Notes: generated by a model not told the origin, from the sequence alone. A stretch of DNA of 64,000 nucleotides from Streptomyces caeruleatus (GCF_001514235.1 NZ_KQ948936.1:1-64000), one strand, 5' to 3'. Positions 24,520 to 34,232 are shown, numbered from the stretch's first letter. A program made the numbers and translations.

Positions 24520-25361
24520 TGTCCCACCCCGCCTCGACCATGCCCCCGGGGCAGCAGGGCCGGGCCCCCGGGCGCACTCCGGCTCACGTGGCCTCGCCCA
24601 CCGACACCGGCATGATCCCGATCATCCGGCAGCCGGAGGCACCGCAGCAGCAACGGCGCATCTTCAGCCCGGGGTTCGGGCTGCGCGGACCGCGCCGCAA
24701 CCGCCATGTCGTCACCGTCGACGAGCTCGCGGCGATCAGCATGCCGATCGGTGACGACGGCGTACTGATCGGCACCGACCCTGAGTCGCAGCCCGCGGTG
24801 CTCGGCCTTTCCCGGCCGACCCCGTTCGACGTCGTGCTCGTGGGTGGTCTGTGGCTCGCCCAGGTGCTGGCGTTGCGGGCGGCCGCGACGGGTGCGCGCG
24901 TGGGTGTCGAGACCGGCCGTCCGCAGGCCTGGCAGCAGTTGGCCCAGGCGGCGGGCGGCGGCCAGCAGTGCGTCACGGTCTATCCGGTGGGCCGGGTCCC
25001 CGCGCAGGGGCCGTCGGTGTCGAGCCCGGTCGTGCTGATCCGGGACTGCGGCATCCGCCCGCCGCGCGGCCGGGTGACCTCGGTGCCGTGGCAGGCCGTG
25101 GTGACGGTGCTGCCGTTCGTCAGTGAGCACGCGCCGCGCTGGTTGTCCCAGGCCCATCTGGTGGGGATTCAGCGCATCTCGCCCTACGAGACCGAGGCCG
25201 TGCGCGACACGCTGGGGATCCCGGAGGAGCAACTCCAGCACCTGCCGACCCTTCACGACGGCGTCGCCCTGTGGTGCACTCGCAAGCATCAGAAGTTCGT
25301 CATGACCGAACCCACCGATGCGGAGACGGGGCTGCTCGGCGTGGCCCGTCGTATGGACTGA
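24519..25361 (+). CDS. conserved ESX-linked soluble protein of unknown function
   Basis: A 280-residue protein translationally coupled to eccE. After a disordered N-terminus (about 1-60) comes a Rossmann-like alpha/beta core: VLLIG-like strand (FDVVLVGGLWLAQVLALRAAATGARVGVETGR), a second half (VVLIRDCG, VVTVLPFV) and a C-terminal helical part. No P-loop or DEAD-type motif is present. I do not know a mycobacterial ESX counterpart. The eccE coupling, and the ATPase gene next downstream, suggest a cytosolic regulator or docking factor of the ESX machine. It could also be a degenerate version of an ATPase fold. Confidence 0.83.
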   Translation: MSHPASTMPPGQQGRAPGRTPAHVASPTDTGMIPIIRQPEAPQQQRRIFSPGFGLRGPRRNRHVVTVDELAAISMPIGDDGVLIGTDPESQPAVLGLSRPTPFDVVLVGGLWLAQVLALRAAATGARVGVETGRPQAWQQLAQAAGGGQQCVTVYPVGRVPAQGPSVSSPVVLIRDCGIRPPRGRVTSVPWQAVVTVLPFVSEHAPRWLSQAHLVGIQRISPYETEAVRDTLGIPEEQLQHLPTLHDGVALWCTRKHQKFVMTEPTDAETGLLGVARRMD

Positions 25362-25686
25362 GAGGTCGTCGTCCCGGGAGCGGGGCGCGAACGGGGCCTC
25401 GGCCACGTGGTGTTACGAGATTTCGGCCACGTGGGGTGACGAGGCCTCGGTCACAGGGTGTTGCGAAGGCTGGGCCGCAGGGCGCTCCGTACGCACCATG
25501 AGGCCCTTCCGTCCACACACCCGGGGCTATAGCGTCCGCCCCCATGGGGGCTTTTCCGTCCCGCCATGCGAGTGATTAGGCTTCTGGTGGTGCGGTGACG
25601 ATCGCAGTCGCGTGGGACTAGCCACTCGGTCCGCCCGGCCGCGACGACGACCAGCTCAGCAGCAGTGGCTGACCAGGAGGCAAGCA
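25362..25686. other. intergenic region with repeats upstream of the EspI-like gene
   Basis: A 325-base gap. It contains the 24-bp tandem array at 25396-25489 and an AT-richer patch (TTAGGCT near 25577) that could be a promoter -10 region for the gene at 25687. Nothing looks coding. Confidence 0.5.
25396..25489. repeat. 24-bp degenerate tandem repeat
   Basis: Units start at 25396, 25420, 25444 and (weakly) 25469. They read approximately GCCTCGGCCACGTGGTGTTA followed by CGAG, with a CCACGTGG palindrome in the first two copies. The array is outside any called gene. Confidence 0.7.
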
Positions 25687-28600
25687 GTGAACAGGGATCG
25701 GTCCGAGTACAACGGCGGGAGCCCTTCCTCGGACGGGGACGATCACGAGGTGGATCTCACCGGCGAGTTCGAAATCGTCTACACACCTCCCGCCTGGTAC
25801 GCCCAAAGTACGCAAAGTGGTTCCTCGTCCGGTGAACAGCAGGACGGCGGCCGGCCCACGCCGCCCCCACCGACCGGTTCGCCCGTCGGGTCGCCCACCG
25901 GGCCGCCAGGCGCCGCGCCCCAGGGCCCGGGACCGCACACTCCCCCGGCGCAGCCGCCCGCCCAGGGGGTGCCTCAGCAGCAGCCGGCACCGCCCGCGCA
26001 GGCCACCCCGCCCCAGGGCACGCCGAACGCCGGCCAGCAGAACCCCGGCACGGGTGGCTACGGCTTCCCGCAGCAGCAGTCCGCGCCGGGCGCGCCCGCG
26101 GCCGGTGGGTACGGCTATCCCCAGCAGCCGGCGCCCCAGCAGGGCCAGGACACGTCCGGCGGGTACGGCTATCCCCAGCAGGGCCAGAACACCTCGGGCG
26201 GCTTCGGCGTCCCGCAGCAGCACTCTCCTGCCCAGCCGCCGGCCGCCACCCCCCAACAGCACGCTCCCGCCCAGGCACCCGGTGCGCCGGGCGCCCCCGG
26301 CTTCCCCGTGCTGCGCCCCGTGGACCCGGACGCCCAGGCGGCCCCGGCCCCCACCGCCACCCCGGCGGCCGGGGTCCCGGCGCCGCCCGCGCCCGAACCG
26401 CCCGCCCCCGCACAGCCGGTGGCGGAGCCTGAGCCGGAGCTCAACCACGCCGCCGCCGACGCCGAGGCCGCCCGCCTGTTCGGCGACGACGACGAGGACG
26501 TGGAGCCGGAGGAGGAGCGCAACGACGAGGCGGAGTCGGCCGACTCCACCGGATCCGTCGCCGTGACGGACGGCACGGCAGGCATGGCAGGCGCGGAAGG
26601 CGGCGAGTCGGCCTCCGCCGCCCAGCCCCAGCCCCCGGCCGCCGCGGTGACGCCGGAGCCGGAGCCGGAAGGAGCCGCGGACGCGCAGTCCGCGCCCGTA
26701 CCCGCTGCCCCCACCGCTCCCGCCCAGCCGCCCGCGCCCGAGGGACAGCAGCCGCAGCCCCAGTCGACCGGACAGGTCCCGCTGCCGCCGCAGGCGCAGC
26801 CCGCCCCACCGGCACCGGAGCAGCCGCAGGTGCAGCCCCCCGTGCCGCCCCAGCCCCAGCCCCAGCCCCAGCCCCAGCCCCAGCAGGGTCTCCCTCCGCT
26901 GCCTCAGGGCTTCGCACCGGCCCACCCCGCCCAGGGAGCGCCGCAGCAGGCCGGGCAGCCCGACCCGCTGGCCGCCGCGGCCGCCGGCCAGGTCCCCGGT
27001 TACGGCTACCCCCACCAGGCTCCGGCGCAGCCGTACCCCGGTCAGCCCGCGCAACAGGCCCCGGCGCAGGGCGCGTTCGGCCTTGCCCAGCCGCAGCCCG
27101 GCTACCCGGCGCAGGGCGGACAGCCCGCGCCCGCCGACCCGCGCCAGGCGCACCAGCCCGGCGGGCCGCAGGCGGCCGGGTACGGCTACCCGCAGCAGGC
27201 ACCCCACCCGGGCCAGCCCCAGCCGCAGCCCCAGGCCGACGGGTACGGCTACCCGCCCCAGGCACCGCACCCCGGCCAGCCGCAGCCCGCTCAGCAGCAG
27301 CCGCAGCCCCAGCCGCACCCCGGCCAGCCCCAGCAGGGCCAGCCCCAGGCCGAGGGCTACGGCTACCCGCAGCCGCCGCAGCAGCCCGCGCAGCCCGGTT
27401 ACGGCTACCCGCCCCAGCAGGGCGGCTACGGCTACCCCCAGCAGCAGGCTCAGCAGCAGCCCGCCCCTCAACAGCAGCCGCCGGCCCAGCCCCAGCCGCA
27501 GGCGCCGCAGCAGCAACCCGCACCCCCGCAGAACCCGGCTGTCCCGCCCGCCGCCTACGGCAACCAGGGCCAGGGCAACCAGGGCTGGAGCGCCCCGCCC
27601 GGCCCCCAGGCCGGCCCCGGTGCACCCCAGCAGCAGCAAGCCGCGCCGGGAACTCCGCTCGGTTACAACGCCGCCGTGGAGCTGTCGTCCGACCGGCTGC
27701 TGCGCAACCAGCCCAAGGCCCGCAAGAACAACCAGGCCCCGTCCCGGTTCAAGCTCGGCGCCAAGAAGGAGGCGGCGGAGCGGGAGCGGAAGCTGGGTCT
27801 GATCCGTACGCCGGTGATGTCCTGCTACCGGATCGCGGTCATCAGCCTCAAGGGCGGCGTCGGCAAGACCACGACGACGATGGCGCTCGGCGCCACGCTC
27901 GCCAGCGAGCGCCAGGACAAGATCCTGGCGATCGACGCCAACCCGGACGCCGGCACGCTCGGCCGACGGGTGCGGCGCGAGACGGGTGCCACCATCCGTG
28001 ACCTGGTGCAGGCGATCCCGCAGCTGCACAGCTACATGGACATCCGCCGCTTCACCTCGCAGGCACCCTCGGGTCTCGAGATCATCGCCAACGACGTGGA
28101 CCCGGCGGTCTCCACCACCTTCAACGACGAGGACTACCGCAGCGCGCTCGACGTGCTCGGCAAGCAGTACCCGATCATCCTCACGGACTCGGGTACCGGT
28201 CTGCTCTACAGCGCGATGCGCGGAGTGCTGGACCTCGCCCACCAGTTGATCATCATCTCCACGCCCTCGGTCGACGGTGCGAGCAGCGCCTCGACGACGC
28301 TCGACTGGCTGTCGGCGAACGGCTTCGCCGATCTGGTCCAGCGGTCGATCACCGTGATCTCGGGTGTCCGTGAGACGGGCAAGATGATCAAGGTGGAGGA
28401 CATCGTCGCGCACTTCGAGACCCGTTGCCGCGGTGTCGTCGTGATCCCGTTCGACGAGCACCTCGCGGCGGGTGCCGAGGTGGACCTCGACATGATGCGT
28501 CCGAAGACGCGCGAGGCCTACTTCGACCTCGCCTCGGTGATCGCCGAGGACATCGCGCGCACCCAGCAGGGCTTCGGCAACCCGAACATGCAGTACCAGC

Positions 28601-28851
28601 AGCCGCAGCAGGGCTACCCGGAGCAGCAGGGGTACCCGGAGCAGCAGGGCTACCCGGCCCCGCAGCAGCAGCCCCAGCAGCCCTACCCCCAGCAGGGCGG
28701 CGCCCCGCAGCCGGGTCAGGGCTGGGGGCAGGCCCCGCAGCAGCCCGCGCCGGGCCAGGGCTGGCAGCAGCAGGCGCCGCCGCCCCAGGACCCGCAGCAG
28801 GGTCAGCAGCCCCAGCAGGGTTCCGTACCTCCCGGCTGGACGCAGCAGTAG
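25687..28851 (+). CDS. EspI-like ParA/MinD ATPase with giant Pro/Gln-rich arm
   Basis: GTG 25687 has a perfect AGGAGG 6 bases upstream. The product has 1,054 residues. Residues about 1-705 are disordered Pro/Gln/Ala sequence with many GYGYPQQ-type repeats. Residues about 715-960 are a SIMIBI ATPase of the ParA/MinD type with a deviant Walker [23 protein letters not shown] as the A'-type region and ILTDSGTG as the Walker B region. A second Pro/Gln tail with YPEQQG repeats ends the protein. The layout (Pro-rich arm plus P-loop ATPase beside ESX genes) matches mycobacterial EspI, a regulator of ESX-1. It probably acts in the cytosol on the ESX complex. It converges with ribF. Confidence 0.88.
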   Translation: MNRDRSEYNGGSPSSDGDDHEVDLTGEFEIVYTPPAWYAQSTQSGSSSGEQQDGGRPTPPPPTGSPVGSPTGPPGAAPQGPGPHTPPAQPPAQGVPQQQPAPPAQATPPQGTPNAGQQNPGTGGYGFPQQQSAPGAPAAGGYGYPQQPAPQQGQDTSGGYGYPQQGQNTSGGFGVPQQHSPAQPPAATPQQHAPAQAPGAPGAPGFPVLRPVDPDAQAAPAPTATPAAGVPAPPAPEPPAPAQPVAEPEPELNHAAADAEAARLFGDDDEDVEPEEERNDEAESADSTGSVAVTDGTAGMAGAEGGESASAAQPQPPAAAVTPEPEPEGAADAQSAPVPAAPTAPAQPPAPEGQQPQPQSTGQVPLPPQAQPAPPAPEQPQVQPPVPPQPQPQPQPQPQQGLPPLPQGFAPAHPAQGAPQQAGQPDPLAAAAAGQVPGYGYPHQAPAQPYPGQPAQQAPAQGAFGLAQPQPGYPAQGGQPAPADPRQAHQPGGPQAAGYGYPQQAPHPGQPQPQPQADGYGYPPQAPHPGQPQPAQQQPQPQPHPGQPQQGQPQAEGYGYPQPPQQPAQPGYGYPPQQGGYGYPQQQAQQQPAPQQQPPAQPQPQAPQQQPAPPQNPAVPPAAYGNQGQGNQGWSAPPGPQAGPGAPQQQQAAPGTPLGYNAAVELSSDRLLRNQPKARKNNQAPSRFKLGAKKEAAERERKLGLIRTPVMSCYRIAVISLKGGVGKTTTTMALGATLASERQDKILAIDANPDAGTLGRRVRRETGATIRDLVQAIPQLHSYMDIRRFTSQAPSGLEIIANDVDPAVSTTFNDEDYRSALDVLGKQYPIILTDSGTGLLYSAMRGVLDLAHQLIIISTPSVDGASSASTTLDWLSANGFADLVQRSITVISGVRETGKMIKVEDIVAHFETRCRGVVVIPFDEHLAAGAEVDLDMMRPKTREAYFDLASVIAEDIARTQQGFGNPNMQYQQPQQGYPEQQGYPEQQGYPAPQQQPQQPYPQQGGAPQPGQGWGQAPQQPAPGQGWQQQAPPPQDPQQGQQPQQGSVPPGWTQQ

Positions 28852-28866
28852 CGCGTGAGCGCGTGA

Positions 28867-28915
28867 ACCACGAAGGGCGGCCGGTGCCTTGGAGGCACCG
28901 GCCGCCCTTCGTGGT
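28867..28915. terminator. bidirectional terminator, 23-bp perfect stem
   Basis: A perfect 23-bp inverted repeat (28867-28889 with 28893-28915) and a 3-base loop, between the stops of the EspI-like gene (28851) and ribF (28927). There is no U-tract, as is usual in Streptomyces. Confidence 0.92.
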
Positions 28916-28926
28916 CGTAGGACCGG

Positions 28927-29898
28927 CTACTGCTTCTCGGGCGTCTCGGGCGTCTCGGCTGCCGCGATCAGCTCCCGGCAGCGCTTGACGTCCTCGGCCA
29001 TCTGCTCCAGCAGGGCGTCCAGGGACTCGAACTTCGCCTGGCCGCGGACGAAGGCGAGGAAGTCGACGGCGACATGCAGGCCGTACAGGTCCAGGCCCAC
29101 CCGGTCGATCGCGTACGCCTCGACCGTGCGCTCCGTGCCGTCGAACTGCGGGTTGGTGCCGACGGAGATCGCGGCCGGCATCGTCTCGCCCTGCGCGTGC
29201 AGCCAGCCGGCGTAGACGCCGTCGGCGGGGATGGCGGTGTGCGGGAGCGTCTCGACGTTGGCGGTGGGGAAGCCGAGCTCCCGGCCCCGCTGGGCTCCGC
29301 GTACGACGACGCCCTCGACGCGGTGCGGGCGGCCCAGGATCTCGGCGGCGCCCTCGACGTCGCCCTCGGCGACCAGGCGGCGGGTGAGAGTGGAGGAGAA
29401 GGGCTCGCCGCCGCCCGCGTCGCCGGTGACGTACAGGTCGACGACCTCGACCTCGTAGTCGTAGGTCTTGCCCTGTTCGGCGAGGAACTCGACGTTCCCC
29501 GCGGCCCGGTGGCCGAAGCGGAAGTTCGGGCCCTCGACGACCGCCTTGGCGTGCAGCTTGTCGACCAGGACCTTGACGACGAAGTCGGCCGGCGACAGCT
29601 TCGAGAACTCGGTCGTGAAGGGGAGGATCAGCACCGCGTCCACGCCCAGCTCGGCCATGAGGTCGGCGCGGCGGTGGTGCGGGGCGAGCAGCGGCGGGTG
29701 GCTGCCGGGGCGGACGACCTCGCTGGGGTGCGGGTCGAAGGTGACGACGACGGCGGGGACGCCCAGCTGCCGGGCGCGGTCGACGGCATGCCGGATGATC
29801 AGCTGGTGCCCGCGGTGGACTCCGTCGTAGGAACCGATGGTGACGACGCTGCGCCCCCAGTCCTGGGGGATGTCCTCCAAGCCACGCCAGCGCTGCAC
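28927..29898 (-). CDS. ribF: bifunctional riboflavin kinase/FAD synthetase
   Basis: A 323-residue enzyme that phosphorylates riboflavin to FMN and adenylates FMN to FAD. The N-terminal FAD synthetase domain (about 15-175) has the nucleotidyltransferase signature IGSYDGVHRGHQ and FDPHP. The C-terminal riboflavin kinase domain (about 190-310) has RGRELGFPTANV and a conserved GVYAGW stretch. GAGGAG lies upstream of the GTG. Gene order with truB, rbfA and infB is the usual actinobacterial one, except that the large gene at 30033 intervenes. FMN and FAD made here would also feed apbE-type flavinylation. Confidence 0.96.
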   Translation of the reverse strand: MQRWRGLEDIPQDWGRSVVTIGSYDGVHRGHQLIIRHAVDRARQLGVPAVVVTFDPHPSEVVRPGSHPPLLAPHHRRADLMAELGVDAVLILPFTTEFSKLSPADFVVKVLVDKLHAKAVVEGPNFRFGHRAAGNVEFLAEQGKTYDYEVEVVDLYVTGDAGGGEPFSSTLTRRLVAEGDVEGAAEILGRPHRVEGVVVRGAQRGRELGFPTANVETLPHTAIPADGVYAGWLHAQGETMPAAISVGTNPQFDGTERTVEAYAIDRVGLDLYGLHVAVDFLAFVRGQAKFESLDALLEQMAEDVKRCRELIAAAETPETPEKQ

Positions 29899-30032
29899 TG
29901 TGACCGCTCCTCGTCGAACCCGTGTCCGTGTTTGCCCGTACGCTCTTACGCAGGTCTAAGGGTGCCATGCCGGGCGGTCACGGCCCGCATCGGCATGGGT
30001 GCTGTGACCGGGTGCACGTACGGACGCGCCGC

Positions 30033-33000
30033 TCATGCGGGGACTCGGACGCCGGACAGGTTCTCGATCATCCTGCGGGTGCTCGGGCCCACCACCGCCG
30101 TCCACTCGTGCGGGGTCTCGGTCAGCCAACCGGCGACCCGTGCGGCGAAGCCCGGGACGTGGCGGCCCAGGTCGACCAGGCCGCGGTCGAAGCGGGCCGC
30201 GCCGTCCGGTGTGCGGACGAGCAGCAGGCCGGTGTGGTGGACGAGCTCGCGCAGGCCGTCGTCCGACCCGTCGCCGCGCCGCCGCACGGTGGCGTGCAGG
30301 AAGGCGTCGAGCACGGCGGGCGCGCGTTCGTGGGCGAGCAGGAAGTCCAGCAGCTCACGGCGCAGGGCGTGGGAGTCGGGAGTGCCGGGGGCGGCGAGTA
30401 CGACGGCGAGGGCGGCCCGCACCGGTTCCGTGCCCCTGCCCAGCAGGCCGGTGACCAGCGGCAGGAGGACGGCACGGACGCTCGGGCCCTGCTCCAGGCG
30501 CCGGCCGACGTACGCGGCGACGTCCGCGGCGTTCTCGGGGCGCCGCCGCACCGCCTCCGCGACGACACCGGCGACCCTGCGCGCGAGGCCGGGCGTGGTG
30601 CCGTCGGCGAGGGTGCGCAGCGCCTCTGCGGCGTTCGGTCGGCTGAGCCGGGCCTGGAAGGCTTCGAGGACCTGGTCGGGGTGGGTCGCCAGGGCGACGA
30701 TCAGGGCGTCCGGCGGGAACTGGGGGTCGTCGGCAGCGAAGTGCGCCAGGGCCTGCGGGAGATGGCAGGTTCGGGTACGGGGGTCCCGGACGAGGACGGC
30801 GAGCGCGCCGCCGTGCAGGGTGCAGTCGTCGGGGCGAGCGAGCAGGGCGAGGGCGGCGTAGCGCAGCGGCTCGCGGTCGGCCTCGGTGCTGGCATGGGGC
30901 GCGGCGCGCAGCCCGTACGCCACCGCCGCGACGCGCCGCCCGGGCCGTTCGTCGTGCGCCCAGCGGTCCACGGCCCGGCAGATCGCGGACGTCTCCTCCT
31001 CGGCCAGTACGGCGAGGAGTTCGTCGGCTCTGCGGTGCGCGCTGTCGACGAGGGTCTCGGTGAGGTCGTCGAGGGCGCCGTGGCGGTGGGTGTGGAGCAG
31101 CGCCTGGGCGGCGCGGGCGACGGTCGCGTGCGGGGTGGCGGGCAGCGGGCGGTCGTCGTCGAACCAGCGGGTGAGGTGGCGTTGTACGGCGGCGGGCTCG
31201 GCGGCGAGGAGCGTGGCGACGGCGTCCAGGTAGCGGGGCTGCCGGGAAGGACAGGGCTCCCCGGCGTCGGGTGTCTCGGTCGGCGGGCCGTCGGTGAGGA
31301 GGAGGCGGCGCAGCAGTTCGAGACGTTCACCGTCCGGCAAAGGCAGCGCGGTCCAGAAGCCCGGGTCGAACTCGCGGGGCGCGATGCCTTCGTGGCGTCG
31401 CCAGACCACGATCCGGTCGGTGAGGAGGCGCAGCACGTCCAGGTACGGCGTCGCGTCGGGAACGCGCAGCAGGGTCTCGGCGAGGAGCCGGGCGGCCCAC
31501 CAGGAGGTGCGATCGGCGTCCAGAGCGTCCATCAACTCATGCAGTCGCAGGGTGAGTTGGCGCGACCCCTGGTGGCGCGGGAGCAGCAGGAGAGCCTGGA
31601 CTACGGGTCCGATGCGGTGGTGCGGTACGGGGAGGGGGTGTGCGGCGTCGGGGTCGGTGCGGCGGCGGTGGACCAGGGCGTGCAGGGCCTCGTCCAGGTC
31701 GAGGTGCATGCCCTGGATCCAGTCGGCGAACTCCTCGTGGGCGAAGCGGTAGCCGTTGCCCGCGGGGACGAGGAGGCCTTCGGCGAGGACGGCGGAGGCC
31801 CAGCCGGAACCGCCGCCGAGCCTCGCGGGCGCCTGGCTCCACGGGAACACCGCCTCGAACGACGCCCGGTCCAGCTCTCCCTGGCCCGGCCCGAGGCTGC
31901 GCCGCGCGGCCTCGTGGACCTGACCGGAGACCTTGGCCGCGAGGCGGCGCACGGCGGTGCCGCGCAGGCCGTTCTGGACGGCGAGGCGGACGGCGATGCG
32001 CAGGCACATCAGGTCGAGGTGGGCGGAGAGGACGTCGTCGCGGTCGACGGGGGCGGTCGGGGCGTCGGGGAGGGCGGCGCGTACGTCGGACAGGAGGCGG
32101 AGGGTGAGGGGGTGGCTGGCATCAGGGCCGGTGAGGGCCCCTTCCGGGATGCCGTAGCGGGCGCGTGCCTGCCGTGCCTCGTCGGGGCTGAGGTCGTCGA
32201 GCGGTACGCAGGGCGGAAACCGGCCCGACGTCGCGTCCACGGCCGGCTCGGCGGGGCGGTACAGCAGCTCCTGCGGGAATTCGGCGCCGGCCCCCTCCCA
32301 GTACTCCGCCCGGCACGCCACCACCAGCCGCGCCCCCGTCACCCGCAGCCACTCCTCCGTACCCTCGGTCCACTCCGTGAGCCGGTGGGCCAGGACGGGC
32401 GGCATCTCCTCCGGGCCGTCCAGGAGGAGCAGCAGGGGGCGGCCGGTGGCTCGGGAGACGTCGGCCAGGCGTTCCGGGGTCGTGTCGCCGAGGGCTGCGG
32501 GGTCGACGCAGGCCGACGCCGCCACGATGCGGGCCGCCCTGGTCAGCGCCCGGCGCGCCGCGTCGGCCACGGAGGTGTCGTCGTCCTTCAGGTCGGCGCC
32601 GCGCAGCCACAGGGTGGGAGCCGGTTCCGGGCCATGGTGGCGGCGGGCGGCGAGCGCCGCGAGTTCCGTCGTACGGCCGCTGCCGGGGCGCCCGACGAGG
32701 CCCAGCACGGAGGCCCCGCTCAGGGTGAAGGAGCTGAACTCCCGTGCCGTGCAGTCCCGTTCGACCGGTGCCACCACTCCCCCGCCGCACGCGGGCGGAC
32801 CGTCCTGCCCGACCGACGTGGCCGTCAGCTCCAGTACGCCCGCCAGGTTGAGGTCGGCCCCGTAGGCCGGCACCGTCGCCGCGTTCTCGGCGAGCAGCTC
32901 GGCCAGCGGCCCGCCGGCCCGTGGGCTCAGCGGCACGGCGAGCACGGCGTCACGCCGGCCGGACCGCAGGGCCGTGCCGAGGACGGCCACGACAGCGCCG

Positions 33001-34232
33001 GTACCGGCGTCGAGCACGGGTCCCCCGGCCGCCCCGCCACCCAGCCGCAGCGCATCCCGACCGGCGGTGCCGATCGCCAACTCCAGCGCACCGTCGAGGA
33101 GAGGAGAGCGGCCCGGCACGGAGCAGGTCGCGGACACCGCGCCCAGCACCCGAGCCTCCCGCCACCCCCCGGCCGGGATCCGCACATACGCCCCGACCCC
33201 GACCCGCTCCCGCACACTCACCGGCAACGGACCCACGCCGAGCCCCTGAGCCCGTACGAGCGCCAGGCCCAGCTCCGGCAACGAGGTCACCTCGGCCGCG
33301 GGCACCACACAGCAACGCTCCCCGTCGGCCGCACGCAGGACCACCCGGTCCAGACCGTCGACGACCTCCTGGCCGGTGACGACCGTGCCGCGATGGTCGG
33401 CCACGAACCCGAGCCCCCGGGGCCGACCTGCCAGGTCATGAACACGCACCAGGTCCTCGTCACGGACCCGCACACCCAGGCCCGCACCGCCCGGACCATC
33501 CCCACCGCGACTCTCATCGCCCCCGTCCACAGGCTCACCGCTCCGGTGCCGGTGCCGGTCCCGGCCGTCGCCGTAAGACTGAGAACAACACGAGCGAGGA
33601 TCACCGCCACCCGCCTCGCCCCCGCCGAGGAACTCCGCGCCGGCCCAGGGCCCCGCCGCCTCCCCAAGATCCCAAAGCCTCGCACCGACCCCCGCCTGAG
33701 CCCCACCGCCCCCGCCGGCCACAGCCCAGGGACCGGCCACATCCCCCAACCCCCAAGGACACGCACCGCCACCCGCCTCAGCCCCACCAGGCCCGCCCAC
33801 CGCGCCCCAAGACGCCCCCGCGCCCCCCAAATCACGGCCTCGCCCACCGTCATCCCACTCGGCCCCACCAAGACCATCCGCCCCAGCCCAAGCCCCAGAC
33901 GCCTCCCCCAGACCCCGACTTGACGTGCCGCCGTCCCGCTCACCCCCACCAAGCCCGCCGACCGCGCCCCAAGGACCCGGCGCATCCCCCAACTCCCAAG
34001 GACACGCATCGGCATCCGCCTCAGCCCCACCAGGCCCGCCCACCGCGCCCCAAGGACCCGGCGCACCCCTCAGCCCCCCAGGACCGCCCCAACCGTCGTC
34101 CCGCGTGCCCCGCACGTCTCGGCCGCCCCGCCGGGCATCCCGCGTGCCCCAGGCCTCACCCGGTGTCTCCGCCGCCCACGTGTCGTCCGGCGTCCGGCGG
34201 TCGCCGGCCGCCTCCGGGCCTCGTCCCGCCAT
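30033..34232 (-). CDS. pseudo-trypsin/STAND-like NTPase fusion with 27-residue repeats
   Basis: ATG 34232 follows GGGAAGG by 7 bases, giving 1,399 residues. Residues about 58-210 are a tandem array of a 27-residue Gly/Trp/Ala-rich unit. Residues about 254-435 read like a chymotrypsin-fold protease, but TAAHV is TGQEV, the Asp motif is LGLALVR and GDSGGP is GAAGGP, so all three catalytic residues are missing. A NACHT/STAND-like NTPase follows: Walker A GRPGSGRTT (about 514; Lys to Arg), Walker B RPLLLLLDGPEE and a sensor-like RLVVACRAEYW. Residues about 700-1,399 are alpha-helical, Leu/Ala-rich, HEAT-like. There is no signal peptide. The protein could sense through the C-terminus and scaffold through the dead protease. 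It sits between truB and ribF. Confidence 0.85.
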   Translation of the reverse strand: MAGRGPEAAGDRRTPDDTWAAETPGEAWGTRDARRGGRDVRGTRDDGWGGPGGLRGAPGPWGAVGGPGGAEADADACPWELGDAPGPWGAVGGLGGGERDGGTSSRGLGEASGAWAGADGLGGAEWDDGGRGRDLGGAGASWGAVGGPGGAEAGGGACPWGLGDVAGPWAVAGGGGGAQAGVGARLWDLGEAAGPWAGAEFLGGGEAGGGDPRSCCSQSYGDGRDRHRHRSGEPVDGGDESRGGDGPGGAGLGVRVRDEDLVRVHDLAGRPRGLGFVADHRGTVVTGQEVVDGLDRVVLRAADGERCCVVPAAEVTSLPELGLALVRAQGLGVGPLPVSVRERVGVGAYVRIPAGGWREARVLGAVSATCSVPGRSPLLDGALELAIGTAGRDALRLGGGAAGGPVLDAGTGAVVAVLGTALRSGRRDAVLAVPLSPRAGGPLAELLAENAATVPAYGADLNLAGVLELTATSVGQDGPPACGGGVVAPVERDCTAREFSSFTLSGASVLGLVGRPGSGRTTELAALAARRHHGPEPAPTLWLRGADLKDDDTSVADAARRALTRAARIVAASACVDPAALGDTTPERLADVSRATGRPLLLLLDGPEEMPPVLAHRLTEWTEGTEEWLRVTGARLVVACRAEYWEGAGAEFPQELLYRPAEPAVDATSGRFPPCVPLDDLSPDEARQARARYGIPEGALTGPDASHPLTLRLLSDVRAALPDAPTAPVDRDDVLSAHLDLMCLRIAVRLAVQNGLRGTAVRRLAAKVSGQVHEAARRSLGPGQGELDRASFEAVFPWSQAPARLGGGSGWASAVLAEGLLVPAGNGYRFAHEEFADWIQGMHLDLDEALHALVHRRRTDPDAAHPLPVPHHRIGPVVQALLLLPRHQGSRQLTLRLHELMDALDADRTSWWAARLLAETLLRVPDATPYLDVLRLLTDRIVVWRRHEGIAPREFDPGFWTALPLPDGERLELLRRLLLTDGPPTETPDAGEPCPSRQPRYLDAVATLLAAEPAAVQRHLTRWFDDDRPLPATPHATVARAAQALLHTHRHGALDDLTETLVDSAHRRADELLAVLAEEETSAICRAVDRWAHDERPGRRVAAVAYGLRAAPHASTEADREPLRYAALALLARPDDCTLHGGALAVLVRDPRTRTCHLPQALAHFAADDPQFPPDALIVALATHPDQVLEAFQARLSRPNAAEALRTLADGTTPGLARRVAGVVAEAVRRRPENAADVAAYVGRRLEQGPSVRAVLLPLVTGLLGRGTEPVRAALAVVLAAPGTPDSHALRRELLDFLLAHERAPAVLDAFLHATVRRRGDGSDDGLRELVHHTGLLLVRTPDGAARFDRGLVDLGRHVPGFAARVAGWLTETPHEWTAVVGPSTRRMIENLSGVRVPA
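33600..34061 (-). repeat. 81-bp (27-codon) tandem array inside the STAND-like gene
   Basis: Five full units and a sixth partial one. The protein consensus is roughly xGPWGAVGGLGGAEA, then about seven variable residues, then xLGEA. The first, second and fourth units share near-identical DNA (for example 33949-33985 and 34030-34066, 81 bases apart), so amplification is recent. Unit length is a multiple of three and the frame stays open. Confidence 0.88.

Noticed and set aside
25618-28461. Open frame of about 947 codons opposite the EspI-like gene
   Set aside because: It is the shadow of a Pro/Gln-rich, highly GC-biased gene; its product is Arg/Leu/Gly-rich with no domain and no ribosome binding site.
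29922-33923. Plus-strand frame of more than 1,300 codons opposite the STAND-like gene
   Set aside because: Translation gives Gly/Arg/Val-rich sequence without domains; the minus strand has the P-loop and the repeat array with periodic conservation.
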